Source: Paenibacillus sp. MAEPY2
GTDB lineage: Bacteria; Bacillota; Bacilli; Paenibacillales; Paenibacillaceae
Reading direction: 5' to 3'
NCBI RefSeq assembly: GCF_000499205.1
Contig: NZ_AWUK01000026.1
Span: 1-64,000 of the forward strand
Length of the DNA: 64,000 bases
Shown piece by piece: positions 26,686 to 36,093 of the stretch. A program made the position numbers and the translations under genes. The notes below the pieces were generated by a model. It made no database searches and was not told the origin of the DNA. It worked only from the letters and a program-made list of their open reading frames with translations. Positions within the stretch are counted from its first letter, which is position 1, and each line of letters starts with the position of its first letter.

Positions 26686-26820
26686 TGGGGGAATATCTTT
26701 ATTCTATCGAATAGGATAATCTGCTGAAAAGGTACATTTATTTTTGTTGTATCCCATTTTTTTGGGTTTTGATGCATATGCATACTCACCCCATGGTATT
26801 TCCCAAGTAAGCATGCTGCC

Positions 26821-28392
26821 TCAGGGTGTTGAGCTGTGGTACTTCACTTCACGTTCTGCCTTTCGCCTCATCATTTGTCGGTACTCTGAGGGTTGAATCT
26901 GCATCACGAGGCGAAAAGCCCGTGTAAAGCTTTTGTAGCTTTCGTAGCCTACCATAGAAGCTACCTCAACAATTTTATAATCGGTTTCGGCTAGGAGCCG
27001 CCGCGCTTTATCCAGACGCACATCTCGCAAGTATTCGGCAAAGCCTTTGCCAACATTCTTCTTGAACAGATTTGAGAAATAGGCATAATTAAGTGACACA
27101 TGATTGGATACCATTGCGAGGTCCAGCGGCTTATGGTAGCTCTCATGTATAAAACGTATGGCTTCATTTAAGTCCTGCGAATTGCGATAGCTGCATTTAT
27201 ATTCAAAATAGAACTGATTTAACCGAAGCAGCTGCTGCTGCAATGCTTGAATATAATCGCGCATCCCCGGATAATCAAAGAGATTACGCAAAGACTCAAG
27301 ATCCAGCGCCTCCTCCCCCATATAGGGGCGAATAACACGCTCGTATTCTTCCATCATCTGCACGGTAGCGCCACAGAGCTGCTGCGTATAGCGAATATGA
27401 TAGCGCTGCAGCACATTTTTGTGAAATATTATGGAAATGCCCTGAGCGATTTTACCACTGTTGTCGGTCCCAACGGACTGGAACAGATCATAGAGCTCCT
27501 CATAGGGAAGCTGCCACTGCTGCTCCATATGCTCAATATGTGCTGGCAGGATGCTGTACTGATCTGGAAACAGGTAACTATGGCGGTATAGCTCAAGCAC
27601 TTGTGTATAGCTGCCTGGCAGCACCTTTAATCCCTGCTGAGGGTCAGTCATAATGGTTACGGCATCGATCATTCCTTCCTTAAGCGCCGCTGACAAAGCA
27701 TCCGGGTCTATGGCTGCATCCACTGCGAGGATCAGATAAGGGCTGTGTTGCAGACAAATACAACCTTGTCTACCGAACACACCATAGGCAATAGCTTCCA
27801 TGCTATGGACGTTGCTCGCCCCGGGCTGATTAATCCAACATTTCTCCCGCAGCAGGCATAGACGATAATTGGACCATAAGGAAGGATTTTGTTCCTGGAT
27901 TTGCAGAATCCAAGTCTCCTCGTTTAATGCTCCCTGCATAAACATTCGTAATTCTTTACGATCTGTCTCTCGGGCGAGACGGGATACATGCTGCATATTA
28001 TGCCTAAGTACCAGCCGTGTTTGGAGTTCTTGCCATATATGCTCTAACGAAGTTTGCAGATCCTCCCGTTTCAGGGGTTTTAGCAAGTACCCCTTTGCCC
28101 CCAGTTCAATAGCTTTTTGGGCATATGTAAAATCACTATAACCGCTAATAATGAGGTATTCCACCTCAATGCGCTCCTCTTTGGTTTTTGCCATGAGAGC
28201 AAGTCCATCCATATCCGGCATCCTAATATCGGTTATAACGATGTGGACGCTGTGCTGGAGCAAAAGGTTTAGCGCCTCAATTCCGCTCGCGGCACAGTAA
28301 ATGTTGTTCAGTTCCAGAGGAAATTGAAGCAGCATCGCCTGCAGACCATCACGTATATGCTTTTGATCATCCACAATCAGAATATTCATCAT
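26821..28392 (-). CDS. YesN-type response regulator with AraC output domain
   Basis: A 523-residue response regulator. The receiver domain (1-120) has acidic residues VDD (8-9) and phospho-acceptor D55 in VITDIRMPDMDG, with a conserved Lys in GYLLKPL. A long middle region (about 130-400) links to a C-terminal AraC helix-turn-helix pair (LAMVSNHVSLNYAYFSNLFK and IVEVASMVGYESYKSFTRAF). It starts two to three bases after the stop of the histidine kinase gene and so is co-translated. Such pairs in Paenibacillus sense extracellular oligosaccharides and activate transport or hydrolase genes. The upstream lipoprotein and downstream GH16 gene are candidate targets. Confidence 0.92.
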   Translation of the reverse strand: MMNILIVDDQKHIRDGLQAMLLQFPLELNNIYCAASGIEALNLLLQHSVHIVITDIRMPDMDGLALMAKTKEERIEVEYLIISGYSDFTYAQKAIELGAKGYLLKPLKREDLQTSLEHIWQELQTRLVLRHNMQHVSRLARETDRKELRMFMQGALNEETWILQIQEQNPSLWSNYRLCLLREKCWINQPGASNVHSMEAIAYGVFGRQGCICLQHSPYLILAVDAAIDPDALSAALKEGMIDAVTIMTDPQQGLKVLPGSYTQVLELYRHSYLFPDQYSILPAHIEHMEQQWQLPYEELYDLFQSVGTDNSGKIAQGISIIFHKNVLQRYHIRYTQQLCGATVQMMEEYERVIRPYMGEEALDLESLRNLFDYPGMRDYIQALQQQLLRLNQFYFEYKCSYRNSQDLNEAIRFIHESYHKPLDLAMVSNHVSLNYAYFSNLFKKNVGKGFAEYLRDVRLDKARRLLAETDYKIVEVASMVGYESYKSFTRAFRLVMQIQPSEYRQMMRRKAEREVKYHSSTP

Positions 28393-28395
28393 TTC

Positions 28396-30234
28396 CTACC
28401 ACCCTCCAAGATTTACATTTTCCCAAGGCAGCCGTATTGTGACACACGTATAATTGCCCTGCGTGCTATCAATCCAAAGACCGCAATCCTTACCGTAATG
28501 AAGCTGCAACCGCTTATTCACGTTTTCCAGACCTAGTCCGTTCTTACTGGTAACAATAGGCGTATCCAAATCTCCCCGCAGTGCCGCTTGCAGTCGGACT
28601 AACATCTCAGGATCTAGCCCCACTCCATCATCTTGTATCTTAATAAGGAGTACGTGGTCATTCTCCACTGAAACCGTAATCTGAATACACACCTTACCGC
28701 CCGAAGGCGCTGCGTGATGAACTACATTTTCAACGATGGGCTGCATGCACATCTTCGGAATAGCATAGCGGAGCACTTCCTGTGGGAGATCTGACGTCAA
28801 TTGGATGCTGCCGCCTTCCATTAGATTGATAAATTGAATGTAGTTTTGGATATTAGCAAGCTCCTCACGAAGGGCAACCGTATCGCTGCGCCATTGCATA
28901 CTGTAGCGAAGTTGCGAACCTAACGATACCAAAGAATTGGCAATAGCGGGTTGCCGTTGAACCTCAGCGAGCATACGAATAGATTCCAGTGCGTTATACA
29001 AAAAATGAGAGTTGATCTGGGAATGAAGGGAGTGCAGCTGCGCGTTTTTCGCGATTAACTGTTTATCCACGACCTGTGTCATCAGACGTTTGACCTCATA
29101 TAACATTTTGTTGTAGCTCACAGCCACCTCGTCGATTTCATCCCCTCTTTCGTTCTCATCAAGGCCTGTATCAATCATTGCATCCAGCTCACCTTTCCGT
29201 ACCTGACGCATTGAAGCCAGTACGCTATCCAATCGTCGGAAAATGCGCCGAGTTGTATGTGATACAAGTAACATCAGCAGTAGCAGTACACACAATGTAA
29301 TCGTTACTACAAATGCATACCAGCTGCGCGGCCCCTTCATCAACGCCTGATGGGAGACAATATCAACCACATAAGTGTTCAGCGGAGCAATGTAGCGGTA
29401 TAGTGCATAGTAGCTCTGATCACCTACCTTAATCTTAACGGGACTTTCCTGCGGGAGTACATCCAGTTGACGATGAATACTGCCAAGGATCTCGTCCAGA
29501 CCATCCCCGGCCTTTCGAGAAAACTCATGCTGGGAATTGTATACATATTGCGGAGGGTCGCTTTCATTCATCAAAACAGAGAAGAAGTCTCCCTTGCTCT
29601 CCTGGAGCAGGTCGCTGAAAAACATACTGTGCTGAACACGAATTTCCATAATACTGGGACGCTTCTGCTCCTGTCCCTGTAGGCGAACCAGCCGGTAATA
29701 GGATAACGTATGTTCACCATCCTTAAAGGAAAACAAACGGTAAGCGGCCCCGCCTTCATCCCGAAGCTTTGCCCAGTAATCCTGCGGCCAAAATTTCTTG
29801 TAATGATAGATTTCAGGCCAGATTTCATATAAGTTCGGATTATCCACGTAAAAGCTGAGCTCACTGATCATCGCATTGCTTTGAATGATATTTTGCATCT
29901 GCTCAAATTGGTTTTGTTTGAATTTCACCAGTCGCAGGCCATCCACAATCATGTTGGAATGAATAAAATCCACAAATGCCTTTTGAGTAAGTGCAGTTGT
30001 GGAAGCGCTCTCAATGATGTCCATTCTGCTGCGTAATTGTTCGTTTAGCCATGAAACGTGGCTGTTGCCCGTCGCCATAGCGTCCTTGTATAGCTGGGTT
30101 TCCTGCATCCGAATATATAAAAAGGATACCAAAATAACAGGTATAGCAATCATCAGGCTAAACGCAAGAAACAGCTTTTGGGAAATACGGGAATTACGGT
30201 AAAGCTTCCTCAGTCTAGTCCGTAAATATTTCAT
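28396..30234 (-). CDS. YesM-type sensor histidine kinase
   Basis: A 612-residue membrane kinase. It has a first helix at about 20-42, an extracellular sensor of roughly 260 residues, and a second helix near 305-328. HAMP-like sequence follows (RRIFRRLDSVLASMRQVRKGEL). The His_kinase domain carries SQINSHFLYN with phospho-acceptor H410, and the ATPase domain has N-box QPIVENVVHHA and G-box NGLGLENVNKRL. It signals to the response regulator encoded immediately after. It follows the sugar-binding lipoprotein gene by about 75 bases. The lipoprotein may present ligand to its extracellular domain, which is inference from the layout. Confidence 0.92.
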   Translation of the reverse strand: MKYLRTRLRKLYRNSRISQKLFLAFSLMIAIPVILVSFLYIRMQETQLYKDAMATGNSHVSWLNEQLRSRMDIIESASTTALTQKAFVDFIHSNMIVDGLRLVKFKQNQFEQMQNIIQSNAMISELSFYVDNPNLYEIWPEIYHYKKFWPQDYWAKLRDEGGAAYRLFSFKDGEHTLSYYRLVRLQGQEQKRPSIMEIRVQHSMFFSDLLQESKGDFFSVLMNESDPPQYVYNSQHEFSRKAGDGLDEILGSIHRQLDVLPQESPVKIKVGDQSYYALYRYIAPLNTYVVDIVSHQALMKGPRSWYAFVVTITLCVLLLLMLLVSHTTRRIFRRLDSVLASMRQVRKGELDAMIDTGLDENERGDEIDEVAVSYNKMLYEVKRLMTQVVDKQLIAKNAQLHSLHSQINSHFLYNALESIRMLAEVQRQPAIANSLVSLGSQLRYSMQWRSDTVALREELANIQNYIQFINLMEGGSIQLTSDLPQEVLRYAIPKMCMQPIVENVVHHAAPSGGKVCIQITVSVENDHVLLIKIQDDGVGLDPEMLVRLQAALRGDLDTPIVTSKNGLGLENVNKRLQLHYGKDCGLWIDSTQGNYTCVTIRLPWENVNLGGW

Positions 30235-30309
30235 TCTGATGCCCTCCCCACCTTTGTTATACCATATATTACAAGTTGTCTGATAGGTAACGAGGCTGAT
30301 AGGGAATGG

Positions 30310-31971
30310 TTATTCCGACATCTTGGCTTTTCGCGCATCTAGCTCGGCCTGACGGTATTCCATTACCTGATTAAATCCGTAATTCACACGACGGGCTAGG
30401 AAATTTTCGAATATCTTATCAAAAGCAGCTTCATCCTTGGCGGTTATCAATTCCGGTAGTACTTCCTCCCAATTCTGTGAAATACGGGACCAGGCTAACG
30501 CTATATCGGAATCTCCTACAGGATCTATTCCCTTATAGATGCCGCTGTCCATATCGGCCTGTTTGTTAGCGAACTCCTCCATTTGCTTAACGGATGGGGC
30601 CTTCTCTGGTCTCCATGGGTTAACGAAGGCAGGGTTTCGCAGCATCCAGTAGGTATCCATGATGCCGTACTCCTTTTCCAGCCTCTCTCTGTCCGTATCA
30701 AGCAATTGGACCATCTCGGCTTTCAACTGCGGCTTACCATTCCTCATCACCCATGTTTCGCTTTCTTTGCCCAGAAATACATCCCTTTGGCCTTCTTCAC
30801 TGGCGAGATAGGTCAGGAAGCGGATGGCTCGTTCAGGGTTTTTGGTGGATTTGCTAATCATCGTAACCATCCAGCCGTCCATATTGCCCGGGAACAGTGT
30901 TGCGGAATCACCGTGTCTGTTTTGCGGGCCATCCACAGCGATGTAGTACGAATTCGGATATGCACCTGCGGCCAATATCGGATTGATCGCCGCCATGCCA
31001 GTCCACTCACGAATCATCATAAAATAGCGGGCATTACTGGTTTTTTCCTCTACCTGAGCATTCGAGTCCACCAGAAAATCTACATTAATCAAGCCACTCT
31101 CATAGGCTGTGCGAAAAGTTTTCAGCCAGGTGATATAGTCCGGGTCGGTCATACGGTCGTTATATTTGCCGTCCTTTTCATGTGGAATAGCCAGCAGGTT
31201 CTGCAGGTACTCGGTCATCCCGTAAGAGACAGTTCCCTGAGCAAAGAAGGGACTGATGAGCTGGCCTTTATACACGGAATACTGATCCTTTAACAATTGC
31301 AATGCGTTCAGAAAGCCTTCCGGAGTACTCAAATCCGGTCTGCCCATAGCTTCATACAGATCTTTTCGCACCAAAAAGGTTTGGTTGGCAGCCGTCAAAC
31401 CAGTTGCTTGCATCTGGCTGGGACTGTATGAATCATTTGGAATGCCATATGTATTTCCGTTCTTCTGCCGATACCACTTCAATGTACCATCGCCTGCGAC
31501 CTTGAAAAAGTAGGGATCATACTGCTCCGCCAATTCATTTAAAGCATATACCTGATCGCTCTCCAACAGCTTATTAATCGCACTTTCCCACGAGCCCATT
31601 GTCATCAAATCCGGCATTTTGCCGGAGGTCATCATCAGCGTAATTTGTTCGCCCGCTTCCCCGGATGGCACTTCAAATTTGATATGAACGCCTGTTTTTT
31701 CTGTTACATACTTGGAGGTCATACTTTCACCCCAGGTGTGACCATACCAATTCGCGCCAACAAACCAGGTCAAATCCACAGGCGTGGTATCAAGCTTCCA
31801 TGCAGGTTCATCGGGGTTCGACTTGTATTCACCTGACTGTTGTATAGGATGAGCAGGTTGTGGGGGTGACAGATTTCCACTTTGCTCTGACCCGGAACAC
31901 GCTGCCAAGACTAGCATCAGGATTATGCTCCAATAGATGAGCATACAGTGCTTGATCAAACTGGTTTTCAT
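30310..31971 (-). CDS. Extracellular solute-binding lipoprotein (YtcQ/LipO-like, family 1)
   Basis: A binding lipoprotein of about 553 residues for oligosaccharides. The signal ends in lipobox LAAC (Cys25). The mature protein has the family 1 binding-protein layout used by YtcQ/LipO, including TGVHIKFEVPSG, TSGKMPDLMTMGSW and KSTKNPERAIRFLTYLASEEG. ATG 31971 is nine bases after AAGGAGG, whereas the longer frame to 32019 has no such site. It heads a three-gene unit with kinase and response regulator. The permease genes LplB/YtcP that normally accompany this protein are absent here, so it either borrows a permease or acts as a co-sensor. Confidence 0.88.
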   Translation of the reverse strand: MKTSLIKHCMLIYWSIILMLVLAACSGSEQSGNLSPPQPAHPIQQSGEYKSNPDEPAWKLDTTPVDLTWFVGANWYGHTWGESMTSKYVTEKTGVHIKFEVPSGEAGEQITLMMTSGKMPDLMTMGSWESAINKLLESDQVYALNELAEQYDPYFFKVAGDGTLKWYRQKNGNTYGIPNDSYSPSQMQATGLTAANQTFLVRKDLYEAMGRPDLSTPEGFLNALQLLKDQYSVYKGQLISPFFAQGTVSYGMTEYLQNLLAIPHEKDGKYNDRMTDPDYITWLKTFRTAYESGLINVDFLVDSNAQVEEKTSNARYFMMIREWTGMAAINPILAAGAYPNSYYIAVDGPQNRHGDSATLFPGNMDGWMVTMISKSTKNPERAIRFLTYLASEEGQRDVFLGKESETWVMRNGKPQLKAEMVQLLDTDRERLEKEYGIMDTYWMLRNPAFVNPWRPEKAPSVKQMEEFANKQADMDSGIYKGIDPVGDSDIALAWSRISQNWEEVLPELITAKDEAAFDKIFENFLARRVNYGFNQVMEYRQAELDARKAKMSE

Positions 31972-32074
31972 TTCATATATCCTCCTTTCTTTGTTACAGT
32001 TATGAATTAACCTTAGCATTAATTATGCTATACCAATTTTACTATCCATGGATCGAAATGGAAATGCAGCTCCT

Positions 32075-32098
32075 TACCTAAATATTGTGGTTTAGGTA
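32075..32098. promoter_or_regulatory. Perfect inverted repeat upstream of the lipoprotein-kinase-regulator unit
   Basis: TACCTAAA (32075-32082) and TTTAGGTA (32091-32098) are exact inverted copies spaced by eight bases. They lie about 104 bases before the lipoprotein start, between it and the terminator of the upstream gene. The position suits an operator. The binding protein is unknown, and the adjacent response regulator is one candidate. Confidence 0.4.
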
Positions 32099-32149
32099 GG
32101 GTCTAACACAGGCACAGCCATATAAAGAGGGTTATTTATATTTAAATAG

Positions 32150-32183
32150 AACAAAGACAGCTGAGTAATCAGCTGCCTTTGTT
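32150..32183 (-). terminator. Terminator after the beta-helix protein gene
   Basis: Arms AACAAAG(A)CAGCTGA and TCAGCTG(C)CTTTGTT form a long stem with one mismatch and a four-base loop. It follows the stop at 32222 by about 40 bases and would end the long minus-strand sugar operon. Confidence 0.8.
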
Positions 32184-32221
32184 GGATCTTCAGGGAAGAA
32201 TATTTCGTTAAATTATACGTC

Positions 32222-33769
32222 TCACTCGTAGGCGCCGATATTTACAGCAGCTCCCTGTACTCTCGGTTTCCCCTCAATGTCCAGTGTTCCAATGATTGCA
32301 TTGTCCGTGTTCCCGGCATCGATCGCTGGAGACGAAGTTTGGAGATGGAAATCGTAAGCTGCAGCATTCACAAATTTGGGATCGACGAACAAGGAGTGTG
32401 CGTCATTGCCTGTTCCCGCTTTATAAGCGGAGAAACCGGTGTAGTCTTTATTTTTCCAAGTCCAGTTCGCCCCAGTGCTGCCCGCAGGAGCAAAATAGAG
32501 ATTGTAATCCACAACGTTTCCAGAATTTTTGGTGTATTCATTGTAAATCAACACATCTGTGGAACTGGCTACGAAAATGTTGTTCTTAATTACATTATTT
32601 TGTGTATCAAACTGAACGTAAAGCTGGCCGCTGCCATCGCCAAGCGTGTCATTTTTGTAAACCGTATTGTTGACGATCTTGCAGTTTACTGTGGAGCCAC
32701 GTTTGGTATCATAGCCACCCATAGCAATGCCGGTGAGTCGGTTGTTGTAGACTGCATTGCTGCGCACCGTTATATTGCTGGTGGACTTACCGGCATGCTC
32801 GGATGCAATCTCGATACCGATATCGTTGTTATAGCTGTAGTTCTGCTCAATAATACTGTCCTTGCCGCCATCGACATAGATACCATCGGCCGCATTACTG
32901 TTATTCGGAAGTGACTTCCCGTACGAAGGATTATTATTAGAAGAAATATTATATACCCGGTTACCCTTCACGAGTCCGTTCCGCACCTGATCGTATGCCG
33001 TATTTGGCGCTTTACCCTCATAACCGATGAGATCAATACCGATGTTATCGTTATCGTGAATGACATTATTGGTCACCGAAAAGGTATCTACGTTACCATT
33101 CAGAACCAGTGATTCGCTGGAGCCGAGAACGAGATTGTACAGTTCATTACCGTTAATCGTAATATCGTGAATGGAGTCCGGCGCTTTTGTGCCATATACG
33201 GCGATCCCATGTGCGTCACGTCCAAGCAGATCACTACCGGTTGGGGTGGCTGTGTTTTTGATATCATGAACTTTGTTGCTGGACAAATTGATAAAGCTGC
33301 CTGATCCGTGAACATAGATGCCTACGGGCATAACGTCCTTGGTTGCCGTGGTATAATTGCGAATCTCAAAACCCTGAATGGTAACGTAATTTACATCGGT
33401 CAGGTCAATCAACCCTTCAATCCCGCTAACGGAAAGTCCGGTGCCGTCAATGATTGGAGTCTCTGTGCCGTCGTTAGTGAATACAATCGGTCCCTGTGAA
33501 GCAGAGCCAGAGCGGGTGATCTTCAGCTTCTGGTTGTAAACACCGCCACGAACATGCACTGTACTGCCTGCAGGAACAGCATCAGCTGCGTGCTGAAGTG
33601 TTTTCCACGGCGCGCTGCTCGTGCCCGCATTGGAGTCATTTCCACTTGTCGCCACATAGTAATCCGTGCCTGCTGCGGCAGCGGATGAGGACCATTCAAT
33701 CCCTGAAACCATTCCTATACCTACTGCCATACTTAATCCTACCAGCAATGTTTTACCGAATTTCAACAT
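32222..33769 (-). CDS. Secreted right-handed parallel beta-helix protein (polysaccharide lyase-like)
   Basis: A 515-residue secreted protein. A signal peptide ends near SAAAAG (about 33). The N-terminal DUF1565-type start is YYVATSGNDSNAGTSSAPWKT. Many beta-helix rungs follow, with repeated N-V-I/V-x-N patterns (NNVIHDNDNIGIDLIG, NAVYNNRLTGIAMGG). The end GKPRVQGAAVNIGAYE is typical of this group. Relatives include PL9-type pectate lyases and other polysaccharide-active proteins, but no catalytic lysine could be assigned. It starts 48 bases after the PfkB kinase gene, with AAAGGGAGTTGAGGG before the ATG and no terminator between them. It is therefore probably the last gene of the ABC-GH4-kinase operon. 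Confidence 0.8.
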   Translation of the reverse strand: MLKFGKTLLVGLSMAVGIGMVSGIEWSSSAAAAGTDYYVATSGNDSNAGTSSAPWKTLQHAADAVPAGSTVHVRGGVYNQKLKITRSGSASQGPIVFTNDGTETPIIDGTGLSVSGIEGLIDLTDVNYVTIQGFEIRNYTTATKDVMPVGIYVHGSGSFINLSSNKVHDIKNTATPTGSDLLGRDAHGIAVYGTKAPDSIHDITINGNELYNLVLGSSESLVLNGNVDTFSVTNNVIHDNDNIGIDLIGYEGKAPNTAYDQVRNGLVKGNRVYNISSNNNPSYGKSLPNNSNAADGIYVDGGKDSIIEQNYSYNNDIGIEIASEHAGKSTSNITVRSNAVYNNRLTGIAMGGYDTKRGSTVNCKIVNNTVYKNDTLGDGSGQLYVQFDTQNNVIKNNIFVASSTDVLIYNEYTKNSGNVVDYNLYFAPAGSTGANWTWKNKDYTGFSAYKAGTGNDAHSLFVDPKFVNAAAYDFHLQTSSPAIDAGNTDNAIIGTLDIEGKPRVQGAAVNIGAYE

Positions 33770-33817
33770 ACCCTCAACTCCCTTTGATTAATGGGTTGCG
33801 CAGAATAAAGCCAGACT

Positions 33818-34774
33818 TTACGATTTAAGCCCTTCTTGTAAATGAAGTACAGCCTCCATCGTCGGCAGGCTGCCTGTGCCACCGATGCCAAGCGTGGACA
33901 ATGCACCACATGCATTGGCAAAGCGCAGCAGTTCGCCCCCTCGCATTCCCAGTAAGTATCCATATATGATCCCAGCATTGAAACAGTCGCCTGCTCCCGT
34001 CGTATCGATAGGAGACAAAGTGTAAGATCCAGCAGATATTGTACTTTCGTCCAGGTCGCGCAGTGTAGCACCTTTTGACCCTTGTTTGACTGCTACAATT
34101 CCCGCCACAGCAGGAAGCATGGAGTCAAGCACATCGGCTACCCCATCCGCAGGGTAAATGTGCAGTAGTTCATCCTCGCTGGGAATAAACAAATCAGTTA
34201 CCGTCAGTAGTGCACTTATTCCCTCGCGGTCCCATTGATTGGATACATCCCAGCCTGTATCAAAAGATGTGCTGATCCCATTGGCCCGCAGCTTTGCAAA
34301 AAGCCCAGCCCAATGGGGTCTCATTCCATCCTGTAAATAATAAGAACCAAAATGAAGATGCGTGGCCTGCTGCAACAGTGATTCTGGTATATAATCCGGT
34401 GTCAACAACGGGATGCTGCCAGCGTACGTTAACAGTCCGCGGTCCACAGGTGTGGAGAGGGATAGGGTTACACCTGTTTTGATGCGAGACAATCGGGTTA
34501 CATGCTCTGTATTTACGCCCATACGTTGTAACTCAGCTATACAGAACTTTCCGAAATCGTCATCCCCCACGACGCTGACGAATCTCACATCCGCTCCCAA
34601 GCTTGCCAGAGCACATGCGGTAATTGCCGATGAGGAGCCCAGTACCACCTCGAAGCCATCGACCATTTTTTCCCGATTCCATTCCGGCATCACGTCCCTT
34701 CCGGATACAATGACGTCTACATTTAGCTCACCAGCAATGACAACAACGGGACTTGTTTCCTGTTTCTTCATCAT
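33818..34774 (-). CDS. PfkB-family carbohydrate kinase
   Basis: A 318-residue sugar kinase. PfkB features are the early GELNVDVIVSGRD, the substrate region GFEVVLGSSSAITACALASLG and the C-terminal PIDTTGAGDCFNAGI with catalytic Asp. Its start overlaps the stop of the GH4 gene by four bases (ATGA), so the two are translationally coupled. A sugar brought in by an ABC importer is not phosphorylated, so this kinase could phosphorylate the monosaccharide released by GH4. Fructosamine, ribose or amino-sugar kinases are alternatives within the family. The substrate is not visible in the sequence. Confidence 0.87.
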   Translation of the reverse strand: MMKKQETSPVVVIAGELNVDVIVSGRDVMPEWNREKMVDGFEVVLGSSSAITACALASLGADVRFVSVVGDDDFGKFCIAELQRMGVNTEHVTRLSRIKTGVTLSLSTPVDRGLLTYAGSIPLLTPDYIPESLLQQATHLHFGSYYLQDGMRPHWAGLFAKLRANGISTSFDTGWDVSNQWDREGISALLTVTDLFIPSEDELLHIYPADGVADVLDSMLPAVAGIVAVKQGSKGATLRDLDESTISAGSYTLSPIDTTGAGDCFNAGIIYGYLLGMRGGELLRFANACGALSTLGIGGTGSLPTMEAVLHLQEGLKS

Positions 34775-36075
34775 TTCAATACCGGAACAAATCCCTGTTC
34801 CGCCTCGTACAGTTCATCGAACATGCTTCCGATCTCCTCCAGGGAGCATACGGCAGCAGTTAGCGGGTCCAGCATCAGTGCATGGCGTGCCATTTCCTTG
34901 TCATTTCTCCGTACAGCTTCCACAGCCAGATCAAAAAAAGCCATATTCGAGCGGCACAAGGCAGCCAAATGTTCAGGCAGTCTTCCGAAGCGGCAAGGCT
35001 GAACGCCTTTCCCGTCAACGAGGCAGGCCACTTCCACCACACCGTCAGGCTGCAAATTTTCAATCAACCCTCGATTTGGAACGTTACCATAAATGACCTT
35101 CGGCTCATTTTTCAATACCGCTTCGATGATAATGGCTGCATATTCATTACTCGATTGAAGCTCAAGCGGTACCGTACCTTCAAGCTGCGAAACGATCTGC
35201 TCATCATTTTCTCTCCGCCAGATCGGCCAGTTATCCGCATAGAACCCTGTGGCTCCGTTATAACCTGAGCTGCAGTGCTGATCGATAAGCGATTGGCGTT
35301 TTCGGTAATACGGGATATATTCCGAGAAATGGCCGCTGGATTCCGAGACAAAAGCGCCTAAATACTTCATGGCATCCAAGCGGACCGGGTCTTGTCGCAG
35401 CAGTTCAGGAGTGGTTTGTATTTTCTCCAAAAGAACAGGGTACAGATCTCTCCCCTCGTGAGACAGCTCCACGAACCATGACATGTGGTTAATACCTCCG
35501 GCTTTCCATGACATCTCTTCATAAGGAACTCCGGCATATTCGGCCAGTTGAGCCGATGTGTTCTGGATGGAGTGACATAATCCCACTACCGGAATGTCCG
35601 TAATGCGGGAAGTCAGGAGTGTAACCGCAGACATCGGATTAGTATAGTTCAGAATGATGCAGTCTGGACAGAGCGCTTCAATGTCCCGAACAATCTCTAC
35701 CCAACTGGGAAGGGTTCGGAGTGTCTTGAATAGTCCTCCCGGTCCCAACGTATCGCCAATACATTGCTTTACCCCGTATTTCAGCGGAATTTCATATTCA
35801 TAACGAACCGTCTCCAGCCCGCCCACTTCAATTTGGTTAATTACGAACTGTGAACCGCCGATTACTTCTCTGCGATCCGTGGAGGCAAGCACCTCCCACG
35901 TTTTCCCTGTCATTTCCACGATCTGAAGTACAAGCCTGCGTGCCAACTCAAGCCGACGTTCGTCAATATCAACCAGGGCAATGGTACCACCCTCCAAGCC
36001 TTCAATCAGCAGAATATCCATAGCGATCTCGCGCGTAAATGCACTGCCTGCTCCGATAATTGAGATTTTAGTCAT
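34771..36075 (-). CDS. GH4-family glycosidase (alpha-galactosidase/alpha-glucosidase type)
   Basis: A 434-residue NAD- and metal-dependent cytoplasmic glycosidase. The nucleotide fold is KISIIGAGSAFTREIA. The family signatures LNYTNPMS and VGLCHSIQNTS, with the metal-binding Cys and His, lie near residues 145-170, and GGINHMSWFVEL follows. The lack of an obvious phosphosugar-binding context, together with the ABC importer next to it, favours an unphosphorylated alpha-galactoside or related substrate (MelA/LplD-like). ATG 36075 follows GAGGAGAAAAGT; the GTG at 36078 is less likely. It is coupled to the downstream PfkB gene. Confidence 0.87.
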   Translation of the reverse strand: MTKISIIGAGSAFTREIAMDILLIEGLEGGTIALVDIDERRLELARRLVLQIVEMTGKTWEVLASTDRREVIGGSQFVINQIEVGGLETVRYEYEIPLKYGVKQCIGDTLGPGGLFKTLRTLPSWVEIVRDIEALCPDCIILNYTNPMSAVTLLTSRITDIPVVGLCHSIQNTSAQLAEYAGVPYEEMSWKAGGINHMSWFVELSHEGRDLYPVLLEKIQTTPELLRQDPVRLDAMKYLGAFVSESSGHFSEYIPYYRKRQSLIDQHCSSGYNGATGFYADNWPIWRRENDEQIVSQLEGTVPLELQSSNEYAAIIIEAVLKNEPKVIYGNVPNRGLIENLQPDGVVEVACLVDGKGVQPCRFGRLPEHLAALCRSNMAFFDLAVEAVRRNDKEMARHALMLDPLTAAVCSLEEIGSMFDELYEAEQGFVPVLK

Positions 36076-36093
36076 CACTTTTCTCCTCGCCCG

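Noticed and set aside
26541..26789. Minus-strand frame of 82 codons overlapping the GH16 start
   Set aside because: No ribosome binding site, no recognisable composition, and it covers the GH16 leader and signal region. The GH16 start itself has a strong AAGGAGGG site.
34294..35096. Overlapping plus-strand frames across the PfkB and GH4 genes
   Set aside because: They run through two coupled minus-strand genes with intact catalytic motifs and show no protein family features.
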